A DNA stretch of 64,000 bases from Cyclobacteriaceae bacterium (GTDB lineage Bacteria > Bacteroidota > Bacteroidia > Cytophagales > Cyclobacteriaceae). Position numbers and translations under genes: made by a program. The stretch lies in assembly GCA_026129485.1 (NCBI GenBank), contig JAHCHY010000012.1, positions 1-64,000 of the forward strand, in the 5' to 3' direction. The notes under the pieces were generated by a model. The model made no database searches. It had not been told where the DNA came from and saw only the letters and a program-made list of their open reading frames with translations. This document shows, in pieces, positions 8,373-18,321 of this stretch (position 1 is its first letter; each line of letters opens with the position of its first letter).

Positions 8373-8840
8373 ATGGATACTGCGCAAAAAATACGGGAAC
8401 TGGCTGAAAAGCACCTGGCCGATGCATCGCATTTTGTGGTAGATGTGGTTATAGGCAAACATAAGCCCCATAAGGTTTCGGTGTTTGTAGATGGCGATAA
8501 GGGTATCACGATCGACCATTGCTCCGATTTGAGCAGGGCCTTATCCGAAGAATTAGATAAGCTTGACCTGATCAGGGAAAACTACATGCTGGAAGTAGGC
8601 ACCCCGGGGCTGGATCAGCCACTAAAGCTGAAACGCCAGTTTGTAAAAAATACAGGGCGTGAGCTAAAGGTTTTACAAAAGGATAAAACCATGTGGCAGG
8701 GAAAGCTGGCCTTGGCTACAGAAGAAGCAATAACCCTTGAAACACAAATCAAAACCAAGGGTAAGAAGGCAGAAATTAAACCGGTAGAAATACCTTATAG
8801 TGAAATAGAAAAAGCAATTGTAATGGTTTCTTTTAAATAG
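8373..8840 (+). CDS. rimP: Ribosome maturation factor RimP
   Basis: This 155-residue protein is needed for 30S subunit maturation. The N-terminal alpha/beta domain carries VDVVIGKHKPHKVSVFVDGDKGITIDHCS and the typical EVGTPGLDQPLK motif at about residues 75-86 (the E.SSPG.DRPL equivalent). The C-terminal SH3-like barrel follows. It is the first gene of rimP-nusA-infB, a conserved bacterial order, with only 8 nt to nusA. Identification rests on both motif and synteny. Confidence 0.95.
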   Translation: MDTAQKIRELAEKHLADASHFVVDVVIGKHKPHKVSVFVDGDKGITIDHCSDLSRALSEELDKLDLIRENYMLEVGTPGLDQPLKLKRQFVKNTGRELKVLQKDKTMWQGKLALATEEAITLETQIKTKGKKAEIKPVEIPYSEIEKAIVMVSFK

Positions 8841-8848
8841 TTGATACT

Positions 8849-10090
8849 ATGGATACAGCAACACTGATTGAATCGTTTGCCGATTTTGCGAAACAAAAAA
8901 ACATCGATCGTCCTACGATGATCCGCATTCTGGAAGATGTGTTCCGGAACATGATCCGCAAAAAATACGTGGAGGATGATAACTTCGACATTATTGTTAA
9001 TGCCGATAAGGGTGATCTTGAGATCTGGCGTTTCCGCGAGATCGTGGATGATGATTCGGAAGATATCTGGGATCATGATAAGATCAGCTTAACCGATGCC
9101 CGTAAGATTGAAGAAGATTTTGAAGTAGGCGAAGAAGTTGCCGAGCAGATTTATCTCGAAGACTTTGGCCGCAGGGCGGTAACCACAGCGCGCCAAACGT
9201 TGATGCAGAAAGTGAAAGACCTGGAGAAGGATATTCTTTATCAAAAATATAAAGACCTGGTAGGTGAAATCATTACCGGGGAGGTTTACCAGGTGTTAAG
9301 CCGCGAGGTATTGTTGATTGATGCCGAAGGAAATGAAATTTCCATTCCACGCAATGAGCAGATTCAGAAAGACCGGTATCGCAAGGGAGAAAATGTGCGT
9401 GCGGTGGTGCACAAGGTAGACATGGTAAACGGCAGCCCGAAAATCATTTTGTCGCGTACTTCGCCAGTGTTTGTAGAACGCCTGTTTGAGCAGGAAGTAC
9501 CGGAAGTTTACGATGGCCTGATCACCATTAAGAAAGTAGTACGCGAGCCGGGAGAGCGCGCCAAGGTAGCGGTTGAATCGTACGATGACCGTATTGACCC
9601 GGTGGGCGCTTGCGTGGGTATGAAGGGTTCCCGCATTCATGCCATTGTGCGCGAATTGCAAAACGAAAACATAGACGTAATCAATTATACCGAGAACCTC
9701 GAACTATATATTCAACGGGCGCTTAGCCCGGCTAAAATTGTAAGCATTAAGGTTGATAAGGAAAACAATCGCGTGTCGGTGTTCTTAAAGCCCGACCAGG
9801 TTTCGTTGGCTATCGGTAAAGGAGGACTTAACATTAAATTAGCCAGCCGCCTCGTGGGTATGGAGATCGATGTATTCCGCGAAACCGATGGCGAGCAGGA
9901 AGAAGATGTGGACCTGGATGAATTCAGCGATGAGATTGAAGGTTGGGTGATCGATGAACTCAAACGCATTGGTCTTGACTCGGCCAAGAGCGTGCTTAAC
10001 CTGAGTAAAGAAGAGCTGGTGCGCAGAACCGACTTGGAAGAAGAGACCATCGATAGCATATTGGCGGTATTGAAGAAAGAGTTTGAATAG
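8849..10090 (+). CDS. nusA: Transcription termination/antitermination factor NusA
   Basis: The 413-residue RNA polymerase-binding factor modulates pausing, termination and antitermination. The N-terminal polymerase-binding domain (about 1-130) is followed by an S1 domain (about 135-205, GEIITGEVYQVLSREVLLIDAEG). Two KH domains follow, with VGACVGMKGSRIHAIVREL and LAIGKGGLNIKLASRL. The C-terminus is a short acidic segment with one helix-hairpin-helix-like region (IDELKRIGLDSAKSVLNLS). It lacks the two long acidic repeats of E. coli NusA, as is usual outside Proteobacteria. Confidence 0.97.
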   Translation: MDTATLIESFADFAKQKNIDRPTMIRILEDVFRNMIRKKYVEDDNFDIIVNADKGDLEIWRFREIVDDDSEDIWDHDKISLTDARKIEEDFEVGEEVAEQIYLEDFGRRAVTTARQTLMQKVKDLEKDILYQKYKDLVGEIITGEVYQVLSREVLLIDAEGNEISIPRNEQIQKDRYRKGENVRAVVHKVDMVNGSPKIILSRTSPVFVERLFEQEVPEVYDGLITIKKVVREPGERAKVAVESYDDRIDPVGACVGMKGSRIHAIVRELQNENIDVINYTENLELYIQRALSPAKIVSIKVDKENNRVSVFLKPDQVSLAIGKGGLNIKLASRLVGMEIDVFRETDGEQEEDVDLDEFSDEIEGWVIDELKRIGLDSAKSVLNLSKEELVRRTDLEEETIDSILAVLKKEFE

Positions 10091-10143
10091 GCTTAACAGT
10101 AATAAAATCAAGGTAAAATAATATAAATAGCGATATTTGGGGC

Positions 10144-12774
10144 ATGGCAGAAGAAAAAGGCATAAGACTGGGGCAGGCATCTCGCAAACTCAATGTGGGC
10201 CACAATACCATTTTGGATTTTTTGGCCAAAAAGGGTTTTAGCGTAGAGAATAACCCCAATGCAAAACTTACAGCCGAGCAGTTCGCCATGCTTTCAAAAG
10301 AGTTCGCATCATCGGCTTCTGAAAAGGCCGAGGCTTCGGGGCTTACTATTGGTATAAAGCTGAATGAGCCTCCTCCGGCTAAAACAGAGCCGGAAGCAGT
10401 GCGCAAAAAGACTGAGGAGGAAGAAAGTGTTTTAATTAAAAACCTCGGATCCAAAGAGATTGTAAAACCGAAAGAAGACCCGAAAGCCGAAAAGGTGGAG
10501 CTTGAAAAACCCAAGCTGGAAGGCATAAAGGTTTTGGGTAAAATAGAGCTCGATAAAAAGAAGCCGGTCAAGAAAGAAGAAAAAGAAAAGCCGGTAAAAG
10601 AACAAACGCCAACCCCAACAGAAAAGGTGATTGAAACACAGCCCGAGCTCGAAACCATAAAGGCCAAGGCTGGTAAATTGCAAGGCCTTAAGGTGGTGGA
10701 TAAGATTGAGCTGCCGGTGGAAAAGAAAAAAGAACCGGTTGCATCTTCCGATCTTAAAACACAAGGACATCAAAAGCGGCCGCGCAAGCGTATCGACACC
10801 GGTAAGCCGGTGGCTCCGTCCGGAAACCAGCAACGGGGTCAGAAGCAATTTCAATTACGGCAGCAGAAGGCAGAGCCTACCGATAAGGAAATTCAGGATC
10901 AGATCAGGGCTACGCTGGCCAAGCTTAGCGGAGGCCAGAAAAAAGTAACAGGTGCCAAATACCGCAAGGAAAAACGACAGGCTATTTCCGAGGCAGAAGA
11001 AGAACGCTTATTACAGGAGCAGGAGTCATCCAAAATACTGAAAGTAACAGAGTTCATTTCTGCGAACGACCTGGCATCGCTTATGAATGTTTCGGTAAAC
11101 GATGTTATCTCAACCTGTATGGGATTGGGTATGTTCGTTTCAATTAATCAACGCCTCGATGCGGAAGCCATTACAGTGATTGCCGATGAATTCGGGTTCG
11201 ATATTCAGTTTACTACTACGGAAGAAGAAGTAGAAGAGGAGCAAGAAGTAGAAGCGGAAGAGGAGCTACAGCCGCGCGCCCCGATTGTAACCATCATGGG
11301 GCATGTTGATCATGGTAAAACTTCCCTGCTGGATTACATTCGGAAAACAAAAGTTACGGCATCGGAAGCCGGTGGCATTACGCAGCACATTGGCGCGTAT
11401 GATGTAACCACCAAGAATGGAAATAAGATTGCGTTTCTGGATACACCCGGTCACGAAGCGTTTACCGCGATGCGTGCCCGCGGTGCCAAGCTTACAGATG
11501 TTGCCATTATTGTGGTAGCAGCCGATGATGACGTGATGCCCCAAACCAAAGAAGCGATCAACCACGCGCAGGTAGCCGGTGTGCCGATCATTATTGCCAT
11601 CAACAAGATTGATAAGCCGGGGGCAAATCCTGAAAAAGTAAAAGAATCGCTTTCCAAGATTAATATCCTGGTGGAAGACTGGGGTGGTAAATACCAGTGT
11701 CAGGCTATATCAGCAAAAACGGGCCAGGGTATTGACGACCTGCTGGAAAAAGTATTGCTTGAAGCAGAGTTATTGAACCTGAGAGCTAACCCGGACAAAG
11801 CTGCTGTTGGTTCTATCATTGAGGCATCGTTAGACAAAGGCCGTGGTTACGTAACTACTTTAATGGTGCAGGGGGGCAGCCTGAGTGTGGGCGATGTAAT
11901 GGTAGCCGGCTCAAACTATGGCCGCGTAAAAGCCATGTTCGATGATACCGGTAAGCGTGTACAGAAAGTTGGTCCCTCCACACCGGTACAGGTGCTTGGT
12001 TTGGACGGTGCGCCACAAGCCGGTGAAAAATTCCAGGTGATGGAAAGCGACCGCGAAGCGCGTGAGCTTGCGAATAAGCGCGGCCAGATTTTACGCGAGC
12101 AGAGCATTCGCACCAAGAAGCATATTACATTAGATGAAATCGGAAGACGCCTGGCAATCGGCTCGTTCAAGCAGTTGAATGTAATTGTGAAGGGTGATGT
12201 GGATGGTTCGGTAGAAGCGTTGTCCGATTCGTTGCTGAAACTTTCTACCGAGAAGGTAGCGGTAAGCATTATCCATAAAGGGGTGGGCCAGATTTCGGAA
12301 TCCGATGTGCTGCTGGCATCGGCCTCAGATGCCATTGTGGTGGGCTTCCAGGTAAGGCCTTCTGCGGCAGCCCGCAAAGTAGCCGAAAACGAAGAGATTG
12401 AAATCCGCCTGTATTCCATCATCTACGATGCCATCGATGAGGTTAAGGCCGCGATGGAGGGTATGCTGGAGAAGGAAATGGAAGAGGTGATTGTGGGCAA
12501 TGCCGAAGTACGCGAGGTATTCAAGATATCGAAAGTGGGTACTGTGGCAGGCTGTATGGTTATCGATGGTTACATCAAGCGCAGTAACCCGATCCGCCTG
12601 ATCCGCGAAGGTATTGTGGTGTACTCGGGAGAAATGACGGCCCTCAAGCGTTTTAAAGATGATGTAAGCGAGGTGAAGTCAGGATTTGATTGCGGTATCA
12701 GTATCAAGAACTTTGCGGACATTAAAGTGGGCGATGTAATTGAAAGCTATGAGAACCGCGAAGTGAAGAAGTAA
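10144..12774 (+). CDS. infB: Translation initiation factor IF-2
   Basis: This 876-residue GTPase delivers initiator tRNA to the ribosome. The N-terminal IF2 domain is followed by a long Lys/Glu/Pro-rich disordered stretch (about 80-280). The G domain has G1 GHVDHGKT at about 386-393, DTPGHEAF as G3 and NKIDKPGA as G4. Beta-barrel and C-terminal tRNA-binding domains end the protein. It lies 53 nt after nusA in the conserved operon. A bidirectional terminator follows the stop. The low-complexity linker is typical for the family in this phylum. Confidence 0.98.
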   Translation: MAEEKGIRLGQASRKLNVGHNTILDFLAKKGFSVENNPNAKLTAEQFAMLSKEFASSASEKAEASGLTIGIKLNEPPPAKTEPEAVRKKTEEEESVLIKNLGSKEIVKPKEDPKAEKVELEKPKLEGIKVLGKIELDKKKPVKKEEKEKPVKEQTPTPTEKVIETQPELETIKAKAGKLQGLKVVDKIELPVEKKKEPVASSDLKTQGHQKRPRKRIDTGKPVAPSGNQQRGQKQFQLRQQKAEPTDKEIQDQIRATLAKLSGGQKKVTGAKYRKEKRQAISEAEEERLLQEQESSKILKVTEFISANDLASLMNVSVNDVISTCMGLGMFVSINQRLDAEAITVIADEFGFDIQFTTTEEEVEEEQEVEAEEELQPRAPIVTIMGHVDHGKTSLLDYIRKTKVTASEAGGITQHIGAYDVTTKNGNKIAFLDTPGHEAFTAMRARGAKLTDVAIIVVAADDDVMPQTKEAINHAQVAGVPIIIAINKIDKPGANPEKVKESLSKINILVEDWGGKYQCQAISAKTGQGIDDLLEKVLLEAELLNLRANPDKAAVGSIIEASLDKGRGYVTTLMVQGGSLSVGDVMVAGSNYGRVKAMFDDTGKRVQKVGPSTPVQVLGLDGAPQAGEKFQVMESDREARELANKRGQILREQSIRTKKHITLDEIGRRLAIGSFKQLNVIVKGDVDGSVEALSDSLLKLSTEKVAVSIIHKGVGQISESDVLLASASDAIVVGFQVRPSAAARKVAENEEIEIRLYSIIYDAIDEVKAAMEGMLEKEMEEVIVGNAEVREVFKISKVGTVAGCMVIDGYIKRSNPIRLIREGIVVYSGEMTALKRFKDDVSEVKSGFDCGISIKNFADIKVGDVIESYENREVKK

Positions 12775-12808
12775 ATCCCTTCAGCTTACAGCCGTATATA
12801 AAATAAAA

Positions 12809-12842
12809 AAGCCTGACCAAATGGTCAGGCTTAATTTTTTGG
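12809..12842. terminator. Bidirectional terminator between infB and lemA
   Basis: AAGCCTGACCA and TGGTCAGGCTT form an 11-bp stem with a 2-nt centre. It has a T-run on the plus side and an A-run (T on minus) on the other, serving both convergent genes. Confidence 0.88.
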
Positions 12843-12851
12843 TATCGGTAA

Positions 12852-13436
12852 TCAGAATTTAACCTCAGGAGCTTTTTCAGCGCCTTCTTCAGCTTTGAAG
12901 TACCCCTTTTCAGTATGGCCTCCCATGCTGGCGATTAATGCGCGGGGAAATCCCACAATAGCACGATTATAATTGCCTACGGCATCATTAAATCTTTTTC
13001 GCGAAACGGAAATCCTGTTTTCTGTTCCTTCCAGTTGTGCCTGCAAATCCAGGAAGTTCTGGTTGGCTTTCAGGTCAGGATAGTTCTCAGCTACTGCAAG
13101 TAATCTTCCCAGTGCAGAGTTTAGCCCGCTTTGTGCCTGCTGAAATGCCTGCAGGTTTTGGGGCGTAAGACTGGAAGCATCAATTTTTACCTGCGTGGCG
13201 CTGGCTCTTGCTTCTACCACACGGGTAAGCGTTTCCTGTTCAAAGTTCGCATAACCCTTTACGGTATTAACCAGGTTAGGGATAAGATCATTTCTGCGCT
13301 GGTAGTCCGACTCCACATCGCCCCATGCCTGCTTCACGGTTTGATCCAGGCGGGCCATTCCATTGTACATGCTGATACCCCAGATAACCAGTAACCCGAG
13401 AAAAATCCAGATTCCGTATTTCTTTAAAATTTCCAT
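12852..13436 (-). CDS. lemA: LemA family protein
   Basis: The start at 13436 gives a 194-residue protein. A longer frame to 13592 would add 52 residues of non-family sequence and run through the promoter, so it was rejected. One N-terminal membrane helix (about residues 5-22, YGIWIFLGLLVIWGISMY) is followed by the helical LemA domain. That domain carries the family pattern LDQTVKQAWGDVESDYQRRNDLIPNLVNTVKGYA. The cellular role of LemA is unsettled; it is often placed near membrane proteases or TPM proteins, which are absent here. The C-terminal sequence EKAPEVKF is typical. Confidence 0.93.
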   Translation of the reverse strand: MEILKKYGIWIFLGLLVIWGISMYNGMARLDQTVKQAWGDVESDYQRRNDLIPNLVNTVKGYANFEQETLTRVVEARASATQVKIDASSLTPQNLQAFQQAQSGLNSALGRLLAVAENYPDLKANQNFLDLQAQLEGTENRISVSRKRFNDAVGNYNRAIVGFPRALIASMGGHTEKGYFKAEEGAEKAPEVKF

Positions 13437-13456
13437 ATTCAGATTTTTTTGAATTG

Positions 13457-13487
13457 CGAAGGTAGCGGCTCTAAACCGGAAGCGCAA
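13457..13487 (-). promoter_or_regulatory. lemA promoter
   Basis: On the minus strand TTG (13487-13485), 20 nt, TACCTTCG (13464-13457). It lies 21 nt before the chosen lemA start and supports that start. Confidence 0.6.
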
Positions 13488-13573
13488 CTTTGAGCAGGCT
13501 CTTATTGCTTTGATTATTATCTCATTTTGGACAATAATGAACTTTGGTAAATATTTTTTTGATGAACCCAAAA

Positions 13574-13602
13574 GAAAAAAGGGAAGCCCCAACGGACTTC
13601 CC
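13574..13602 (-). terminator. asd terminator
   Basis: On the minus strand GGGAAGtCC and GGgCTTCCC pair (one mismatch, short loop) and are followed by TTTTTT. It lies 28 nt downstream of the asd stop. Confidence 0.75.
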
Positions 13603-13630
13603 CCAAATGCTAACGAAATGGATACTTTTT

Positions 13631-14626
13631 CTAAGACACCAGGCTTTTTTCCATCAGGAACTCAGCAATCTGCACCGCGTTGGTAGCGGCACCTTTGCGC
13701 AGGTTATCAGCCACAATCCACATGTTTAACGTGTTGGGCTGTGATTCATCTCTGCGTAAGCGTCCTACAAATACCTCGTCTTTACCTTTAGCGTTGATCG
13801 GCATGGGATAAACATTGTTCTTCACATCGTCCTGTACGGCAACACCGGGAGTGTTCTCTAATATTTCCCGCACTTCTTTCAGATCAAAGTCGGTATAGAA
13901 CTCAACATTCACCGCTTCGGAGTGGCCGCCAATTGCCGGGATGCGAACTGTGGTAGAAGTTACGCCAATGGTTGGGTCATTCAGAATTTTGCGGGTTTCG
14001 TTCACCATCTTCATTTCTTCTTTGGTGTAACCATTGTCGAGGAAAGAATCGATATGCGGCAGCGCGTTCATATCAATACGGTGCGGGTAAACTTTTATAC
14101 CGTTGGCAACACCCTGCCGTTCTTCCATCATTTGCTGCACGGCATCTTTACCTGTACCGGTTACAGACTGATAAGTGGAAACCACAATGCGCCTGATTTT
14201 ATACCTGCGATGAAGCGGGGCCAGCGCCATAACCATTTGAATGGTTGAGCAGTTGGGGTTGGCAATGATCAGGTCTTCGTTGGTTAAAACATCGCCATTG
14301 ATTTCAGGCACAACCAGCTTTTTGGTCGGATCCATACGCCAGGCTGAAGAGTTGTCGATAACAACAGTACCCTTTTCAGCAAACTTCGGAGCCCACTCTA
14401 AGGAAGTACCGCCACCGGCAGAAAAAATAGCCACATCCGGGGCAAGTGAAATCACCTCCTCCATACGCTTAATGATGTATTCCTTACCCTTAAACTTTAT
14501 CTTCTGGCCTGCTGATTTAGGCGAGGCTGCTAAATACAATTCATCAAATTCTACCTGGCGCTCTTCCAGCACCTTAAGCATCTCCTGGCCCACCAGGCCG
14601 GTTGCTCCTACTACTGCGAGTCTCAT
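13631..14626 (-). CDS. asd: Aspartate-semialdehyde dehydrogenase
   Basis: This 331-residue NADPH enzyme reduces aspartyl phosphate to aspartate semialdehyde, feeding lysine, threonine and methionine synthesis. The start at 14626 gives MRLAVVGATGLVGQEML, the expected first Rossmann strand and GxxGxxG. A longer frame to 14698 adds 24 residues that fit no family member. The catalytic cysteine is Cys126 in NPNCSTIQ. Downstream motifs IPAIGGHSEAVNVE and VGRLRRDES are intact. It is divergent from the lamin-tail gene with only 52 bp between starts, so the two promoters must overlap. Confidence 0.96.
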   Translation of the reverse strand: MRLAVVGATGLVGQEMLKVLEERQVEFDELYLAASPKSAGQKIKFKGKEYIIKRMEEVISLAPDVAIFSAGGGTSLEWAPKFAEKGTVVIDNSSAWRMDPTKKLVVPEINGDVLTNEDLIIANPNCSTIQMVMALAPLHRRYKIRRIVVSTYQSVTGTGKDAVQQMMEERQGVANGIKVYPHRIDMNALPHIDSFLDNGYTKEEMKMVNETRKILNDPTIGVTSTTVRIPAIGGHSEAVNVEFYTDFDLKEVREILENTPGVAVQDDVKNNVYPMPINAKGKDEVFVGRLRRDESQPNTLNMWIVADNLRKGAATNAVQIAEFLMEKSLVS

Positions 14627-14652
14627 TTTTATTCGTATTTTTAAAGAGGATG

Positions 14653-14660
14653 CAAACATA
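14653..14660 (-). promoter_or_regulatory. Candidate asd -7 box
   Basis: TATGTTTG on the minus strand matches TAnnTTTG and lies 26 nt before the asd start. No TTG is present at the normal -33 distance. Confidence 0.4.
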
Positions 14661-14678
14661 CTTTTTTGTGAGCAAGCG

Positions 14679-17267
14679 ATGAAAAAAATGTTCATCATAC
14701 TAAAGGGTATCTTCTTTGCGACCGTTTGTTCGGCTCAGGTAAATGATAATTTCGAGGATGGCGATTTCACTGCCAATCCGCAATGGACGCCCGATATGCC
14801 CGGCAACTGGGTAGTAGAGAATGGCCAGCTCCGCTCGAACGCAGCAGTAGCCAACACGACTTTTTACATTACTACACCATCTGCGAAAGCGACAGAAGCA
14901 CAATGGGAGTTTTGGGTTAACCTGAGGTTCAATACTTCGGGCGCTAATTATGCTGATGTGTTTCTGATAGCCGACCAGGCTAACCTGCAAAGTGCAACAC
15001 TTAACGGTTACTTTGTTCGCATAGGTGGAACCCCCGATGAAATCAGCTTATACAAAATGGTAAACGGTACCGCCTCTATCCTGGTAAACGGAACTGATGG
15101 CATTACCAATTCATCAAGCAACACATTACGCATTAAGGTAATACGCGATGCCGGTAACACCTGGACGTTACAACGCGATGCCACCGGGGGCACTAACTAT
15201 TTCGTGGAAGGAACCGTGGTTGATAACACCTTTTCAACTTCAGGCTATTTCGGAATACGTGTACAGCAATCCACCTCGGGTTTCTTTAACCGGCACTTCT
15301 TCGATGATGTATATGTGGGCGAGATCATTTTGGATAATGAGCCCCCGGTTGTGCAGCAAATACAGGTAGCTAACCAGAATCAGCTTCAGGTTATTTTTAA
15401 TGAACCTGTGCAAACCGCATCGGCACAAGCGGTAAGTCATTACCACGTTTCGGGCGGAGTGGGTAACCCGGTAAGCGCACAACTGCAGCCGGATGAAAAA
15501 ACGGTATTGTTAACATTCACGCAAAACTTTCAGAATGGGATCACACATCAGTTAACCATAAACGGCATTGCGGATTTACCCGGTAACGTTATGCCCGAAG
15601 CTGTTCTGCCTTTTGTGTTTTTCCAGCCTTTGCCGGTTTCCTATAAAGACATAATTCTTACCGAGATCTTTCCCGATCCATCGCCACAGGTAGGGTTACC
15701 CGATGCGGAGTTTGTGGAAATTTATAATCGCAGCACAAACCCGGTTGACCTTGCCGGGTGGAGGTTTACCGATGGCAGCTCTACCGCTACACTAACTTCG
15801 CGCATTATTTTGCCGGGACAATATCTCATCTTAACCTCCAGCGCGAATGCATCGCTTTACAATTCATTCGGAAACACATTGGGAGCAGGCAACTTTCCTA
15901 CGTTAAACAATGCAGGCGAAGCCCTGATGCTTCGTGCACCGGATAACCGCCTGGTCGATTCGGTAAACTATAACACAGCGTGGTATCGCGATGAAGACAA
16001 AAAGGAAGGTGGCTGGACATTGGAGCTGATTGATGTGCACAACCCTTGCGGGGAAGAAGACAACTGGACGGCAAGCGAGGCGCAGCAAGGCGGAACGCCC
16101 GGTTATGTAAATTCGGTTCATGCCAATAAACCCGATGTTACCGGTCCGCAGCTTGTGGCTGCAACCGCAGCAGGTACACAGGAAGTGCTGTTGGTTTTTA
16201 ACGAAAAGCTTGAAAGGCAAACTTCCAAGGCAGATTTTGAAATAGAGCCCTTAGTTGAAATAGAAGCGCTGTCGTTTACATCAACCTCTTTGCGGGAGGT
16301 AAAATTAAAGCTGACTACACCGTTGCAGGCTCGCGAGCTTTATACGGTTAAAGCTGTAAGCGTTCGGGACTGTGCCGGTAACTTTATTCAGCATGATTAC
16401 AATTCGTTTACGGTTGCCTTGCCGGAGCAGGCAGAGCAAGGCGATATTTTGCTGAATGAAATTTTGTTTAACCCGAAGCCGGGTGGCGTTGATTTTGTTG
16501 AGCTGGTAAACACCTCAGAAAAGTATATTAACCTGAAAGGGTGGTCTTTGGCAGACTACGCAGATCAGGCTGTTACCAATACACGGGTTATCACTGCACA
16601 GGATTACATCCTTTCGCCCGGTGCATACCTGGTAACAACAACTAACGGAACAATTTTGAAGAATCATTACCCGAAGGCTAAGGAAGACCGGTTTTTGATC
16701 ACCACCATTCCCGCTATGAACGATGGTTCCGGTTCTGTTGCCTTGATTTCGGATGAAGGAACTTTGTTTGATTACCTGCTTTATGATGCGGATTTCCATA
16801 CACCCATGCTGAAGGATAAGGAAGGAGTTTCGCTTGAACGCGTATCCTTATCCAATCGCATCAATAATCGCGACAACTGGAAGTCGGCCGCCAGCGCATC
16901 GGGCTTTGCCACCCCGGGTTTCCTTAACTCAAATGCGCGGCCCGGCATAGAGATATCGGGCGATGAAGTGCGTATTGCCCCTGAAATATTTTCACCTGAC
17001 CGGCCCGGTCAGGATTTTGCCCGTATCCATTACCAGTTTGACCACCCGGGTTGGGTAGCCAATATTAAAATAGCCGACCAGCAAGGGCGCGTTGTTAAAG
17101 AAATTGCCAACAATGAAACGCTTGGAACGGAAGGCTTTTTTAGGTGGGATGGCGATAACGATAATGGCTATAAAGCCCGTGCCGGGTATTACTTTGTATG
17201 GTTCGAAGCTTTTACGCTGGATGGAACAGTTAAAACCTTTCGGAAGCGGGTGGTAGTTGGCCAGTAA
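14679..17267 (+). CDS. Secreted lamin-tail-domain protein with FlgD-like C-terminus
   Basis: The chosen ATG at 14679 begins a signal peptide (MKKMFIILKGIFFATVCSAQ) and gives 862 residues. The frame is open to 14241, but that stretch is antisense asd. Domains in order: a beta-jellyroll-like region (about 20-210), a bacterial Ig-like module (VQQIQVANQNQLQVIFNEPV), and a lamin-tail domain (ILTEIFPDPSP with EFVEIYNRS and LAGWRFTD). Then come a second Ig-like module, a second lamin-tail domain (ILLNEILFNPKPGGVDFVELVN), and a C-terminal FlgD-like Ig fold (FRWDGDNDNGYKARAGYYFVW). It is likely an exported adhesin or surface structural protein. A typical type IX secretion tail is not evident. Confidence 0.85.
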   Translation: MKKMFIILKGIFFATVCSAQVNDNFEDGDFTANPQWTPDMPGNWVVENGQLRSNAAVANTTFYITTPSAKATEAQWEFWVNLRFNTSGANYADVFLIADQANLQSATLNGYFVRIGGTPDEISLYKMVNGTASILVNGTDGITNSSSNTLRIKVIRDAGNTWTLQRDATGGTNYFVEGTVVDNTFSTSGYFGIRVQQSTSGFFNRHFFDDVYVGEIILDNEPPVVQQIQVANQNQLQVIFNEPVQTASAQAVSHYHVSGGVGNPVSAQLQPDEKTVLLTFTQNFQNGITHQLTINGIADLPGNVMPEAVLPFVFFQPLPVSYKDIILTEIFPDPSPQVGLPDAEFVEIYNRSTNPVDLAGWRFTDGSSTATLTSRIILPGQYLILTSSANASLYNSFGNTLGAGNFPTLNNAGEALMLRAPDNRLVDSVNYNTAWYRDEDKKEGGWTLELIDVHNPCGEEDNWTASEAQQGGTPGYVNSVHANKPDVTGPQLVAATAAGTQEVLLVFNEKLERQTSKADFEIEPLVEIEALSFTSTSLREVKLKLTTPLQARELYTVKAVSVRDCAGNFIQHDYNSFTVALPEQAEQGDILLNEILFNPKPGGVDFVELVNTSEKYINLKGWSLADYADQAVTNTRVITAQDYILSPGAYLVTTTNGTILKNHYPKAKEDRFLITTIPAMNDGSGSVALISDEGTLFDYLLYDADFHTPMLKDKEGVSLERVSLSNRINNRDNWKSAASASGFATPGFLNSNARPGIEISGDEVRIAPEIFSPDRPGQDFARIHYQFDHPGWVANIKIADQQGRVVKEIANNETLGTEGFFRWDGDNDNGYKARAGYYFVWFEAFTLDGTVKTFRKRVVVGQ

Positions 17268-17359
17268 TTCATCACGAGATCTTACGAAGTCCGTAATCAG
17301 GTAGTTTTTCGAATTGTATCCCCAAATATTCACCCCCAGATATAGTCCGGTAACATTTT

Positions 17360-17386
17360 TTGTTTCAAGCCATAGCCGTATTTTTG
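17360..17386 (+). promoter_or_regulatory. Promoter of the H1-like/DksA gene
   Basis: TTG (17360-17362), 16 nt, TATTTTTG (17379-17386). The spacer is slightly short, but both boxes match. The start codon is 37 nt further on. Confidence 0.5.
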
Positions 17387-17423
17387 CCAATCTTTTTCAA
17401 AACCTTTAAAAAGGAACTGTTTT

Positions 17424-18182
17424 ATGGCCAAATCAAAGAAGAAACCAGCCAAGCCGGCTAAAAAAGCTGCTAAGGCTAAACCTGCCGTCAAGGCTAAGAA
17501 AGCAGCCAAGGCTAAACCTGCTGCAAAAAAGGCTATTGCTAAAAAAGCTCCGGCAAAAAAGGCTGCTCCTAAAAAGGTAGTAGCTAAAAAAGCTGCTCCC
17601 AAAAAAGAAAAGGCGCCTAAACCTAAAAAGGTGAAAGTGGAGGTAAAACAAACCTTAAAAAAGGCCGCTGAACCTGCCCCTAAAAAGGAACCCAGGCCAA
17701 TAGCTCCCCCGGTAAAATTGTCACCGTCTCAACTTAATATTTTCCCGATCATCAACCAGCGCCCTATAGCCCACAAGCCGGCTAAGGCTATTGTTGTATC
17801 GGAAGATAAGACACGCTACAGCGATGAAGAGCTGAAGGAGTTTGAAACCCTGATCCTGGGTAAGCTCGATAAAGCGCGCGAGGAGTTTCGCATTCTGAAA
17901 GAAACCCTTAACCGCAACAACGATGAAGGTACTGATTCAACTTCGGGCGGTAACACCAAGGTGCTGGAAGATGGCGCTGAAACTGCCGAGAAAGAAAACC
18001 TGAGCCAGTTAGCTGCGCGCCAGTTGAAATACATCACCAACCTGGAAAATGCGCTGGTGCGAATCAAGAACCGCACATATGGTATCTGCTCGGTAACCGG
18101 AAAGCTGATCCCGAAAGAACGCCTGATCGCGGTGCCGCACACCACGCAGTCGATTGAGGCTAAAATGATGAAACAAGATTAA
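17424..18182 (+). CDS. Histone-H1-like tail fused to a TraR/DksA-type zinc-finger-like domain
   Basis: The 252-residue protein has two parts. Residues 1 to about 90 are almost only Lys, Ala and Pro in repeats such as PAKKAAKAKPA and KKAPAKKA, like eukaryotic H1 and bacterial H1-like tails, and should bind DNA or RNA. Residues about 130-252 match the DksA/TraR fold: a coiled-coil hairpin (SDEELKEFETLILGKLDKAREEFRIL through NLENALVRIKN), then YGICSVTGKLIPKERLIAVPHTTQSIEAK. Only one Cys remains of the C4 zinc site. DksA proteins act in the RNA polymerase secondary channel. Whether this one does, or is a nucleoid protein, is open. Confidence 0.85.
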   Translation: MAKSKKKPAKPAKKAAKAKPAVKAKKAAKAKPAAKKAIAKKAPAKKAAPKKVVAKKAAPKKEKAPKPKKVKVEVKQTLKKAAEPAPKKEPRPIAPPVKLSPSQLNIFPIINQRPIAHKPAKAIVVSEDKTRYSDEELKEFETLILGKLDKAREEFRILKETLNRNNDEGTDSTSGGNTKVLEDGAETAEKENLSQLAARQLKYITNLENALVRIKNRTYGICSVTGKLIPKERLIAVPHTTQSIEAKMMKQD

Positions 18183-18194
18183 ACCAATACTCAA

Positions 18195-18306
18195 GGCTGC
18201 CTCAAAAGCAATTTACGGATGTCAACCTGAGCCTGTCGAAGGCTATTCAGTTCTAAAAGGTTTCGACAAGCTCAACCTGACAACCTGGTAGGTTTTTGAG
18301 AGCCCT
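18195..18306. repeat. Imperfect inverted-repeat element
   Basis: Two 21-nt arms (18220-18240 and 18262-18282) are inverted copies with four mismatches. They share TGTCA, TGAGC and TGTCGAA. Weaker outer arms (GGCTgcCTCAAAA at 18195-18207 and TTTTGAGaGCC at 18295-18305) enclose them. It fills the gap between the H1/DksA gene and scpB. The small AACCTGGTAGGTTTTT at the right end could act as a terminator. Confidence 0.5.
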
Positions 18307-18321
18307 CTCTAACTGATCACT

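Noticed and set aside
13437-13592. 52-residue N-terminal extension of LemA
   Set aside because: The LemA family starts at the membrane helix, and a promoter (13457-13487) lies in the extension.
14241-14678. Possible N-terminal extension of the lamin-tail gene
   Set aside because: The stretch is antisense to asd, and a signal peptide begins exactly at 14679.
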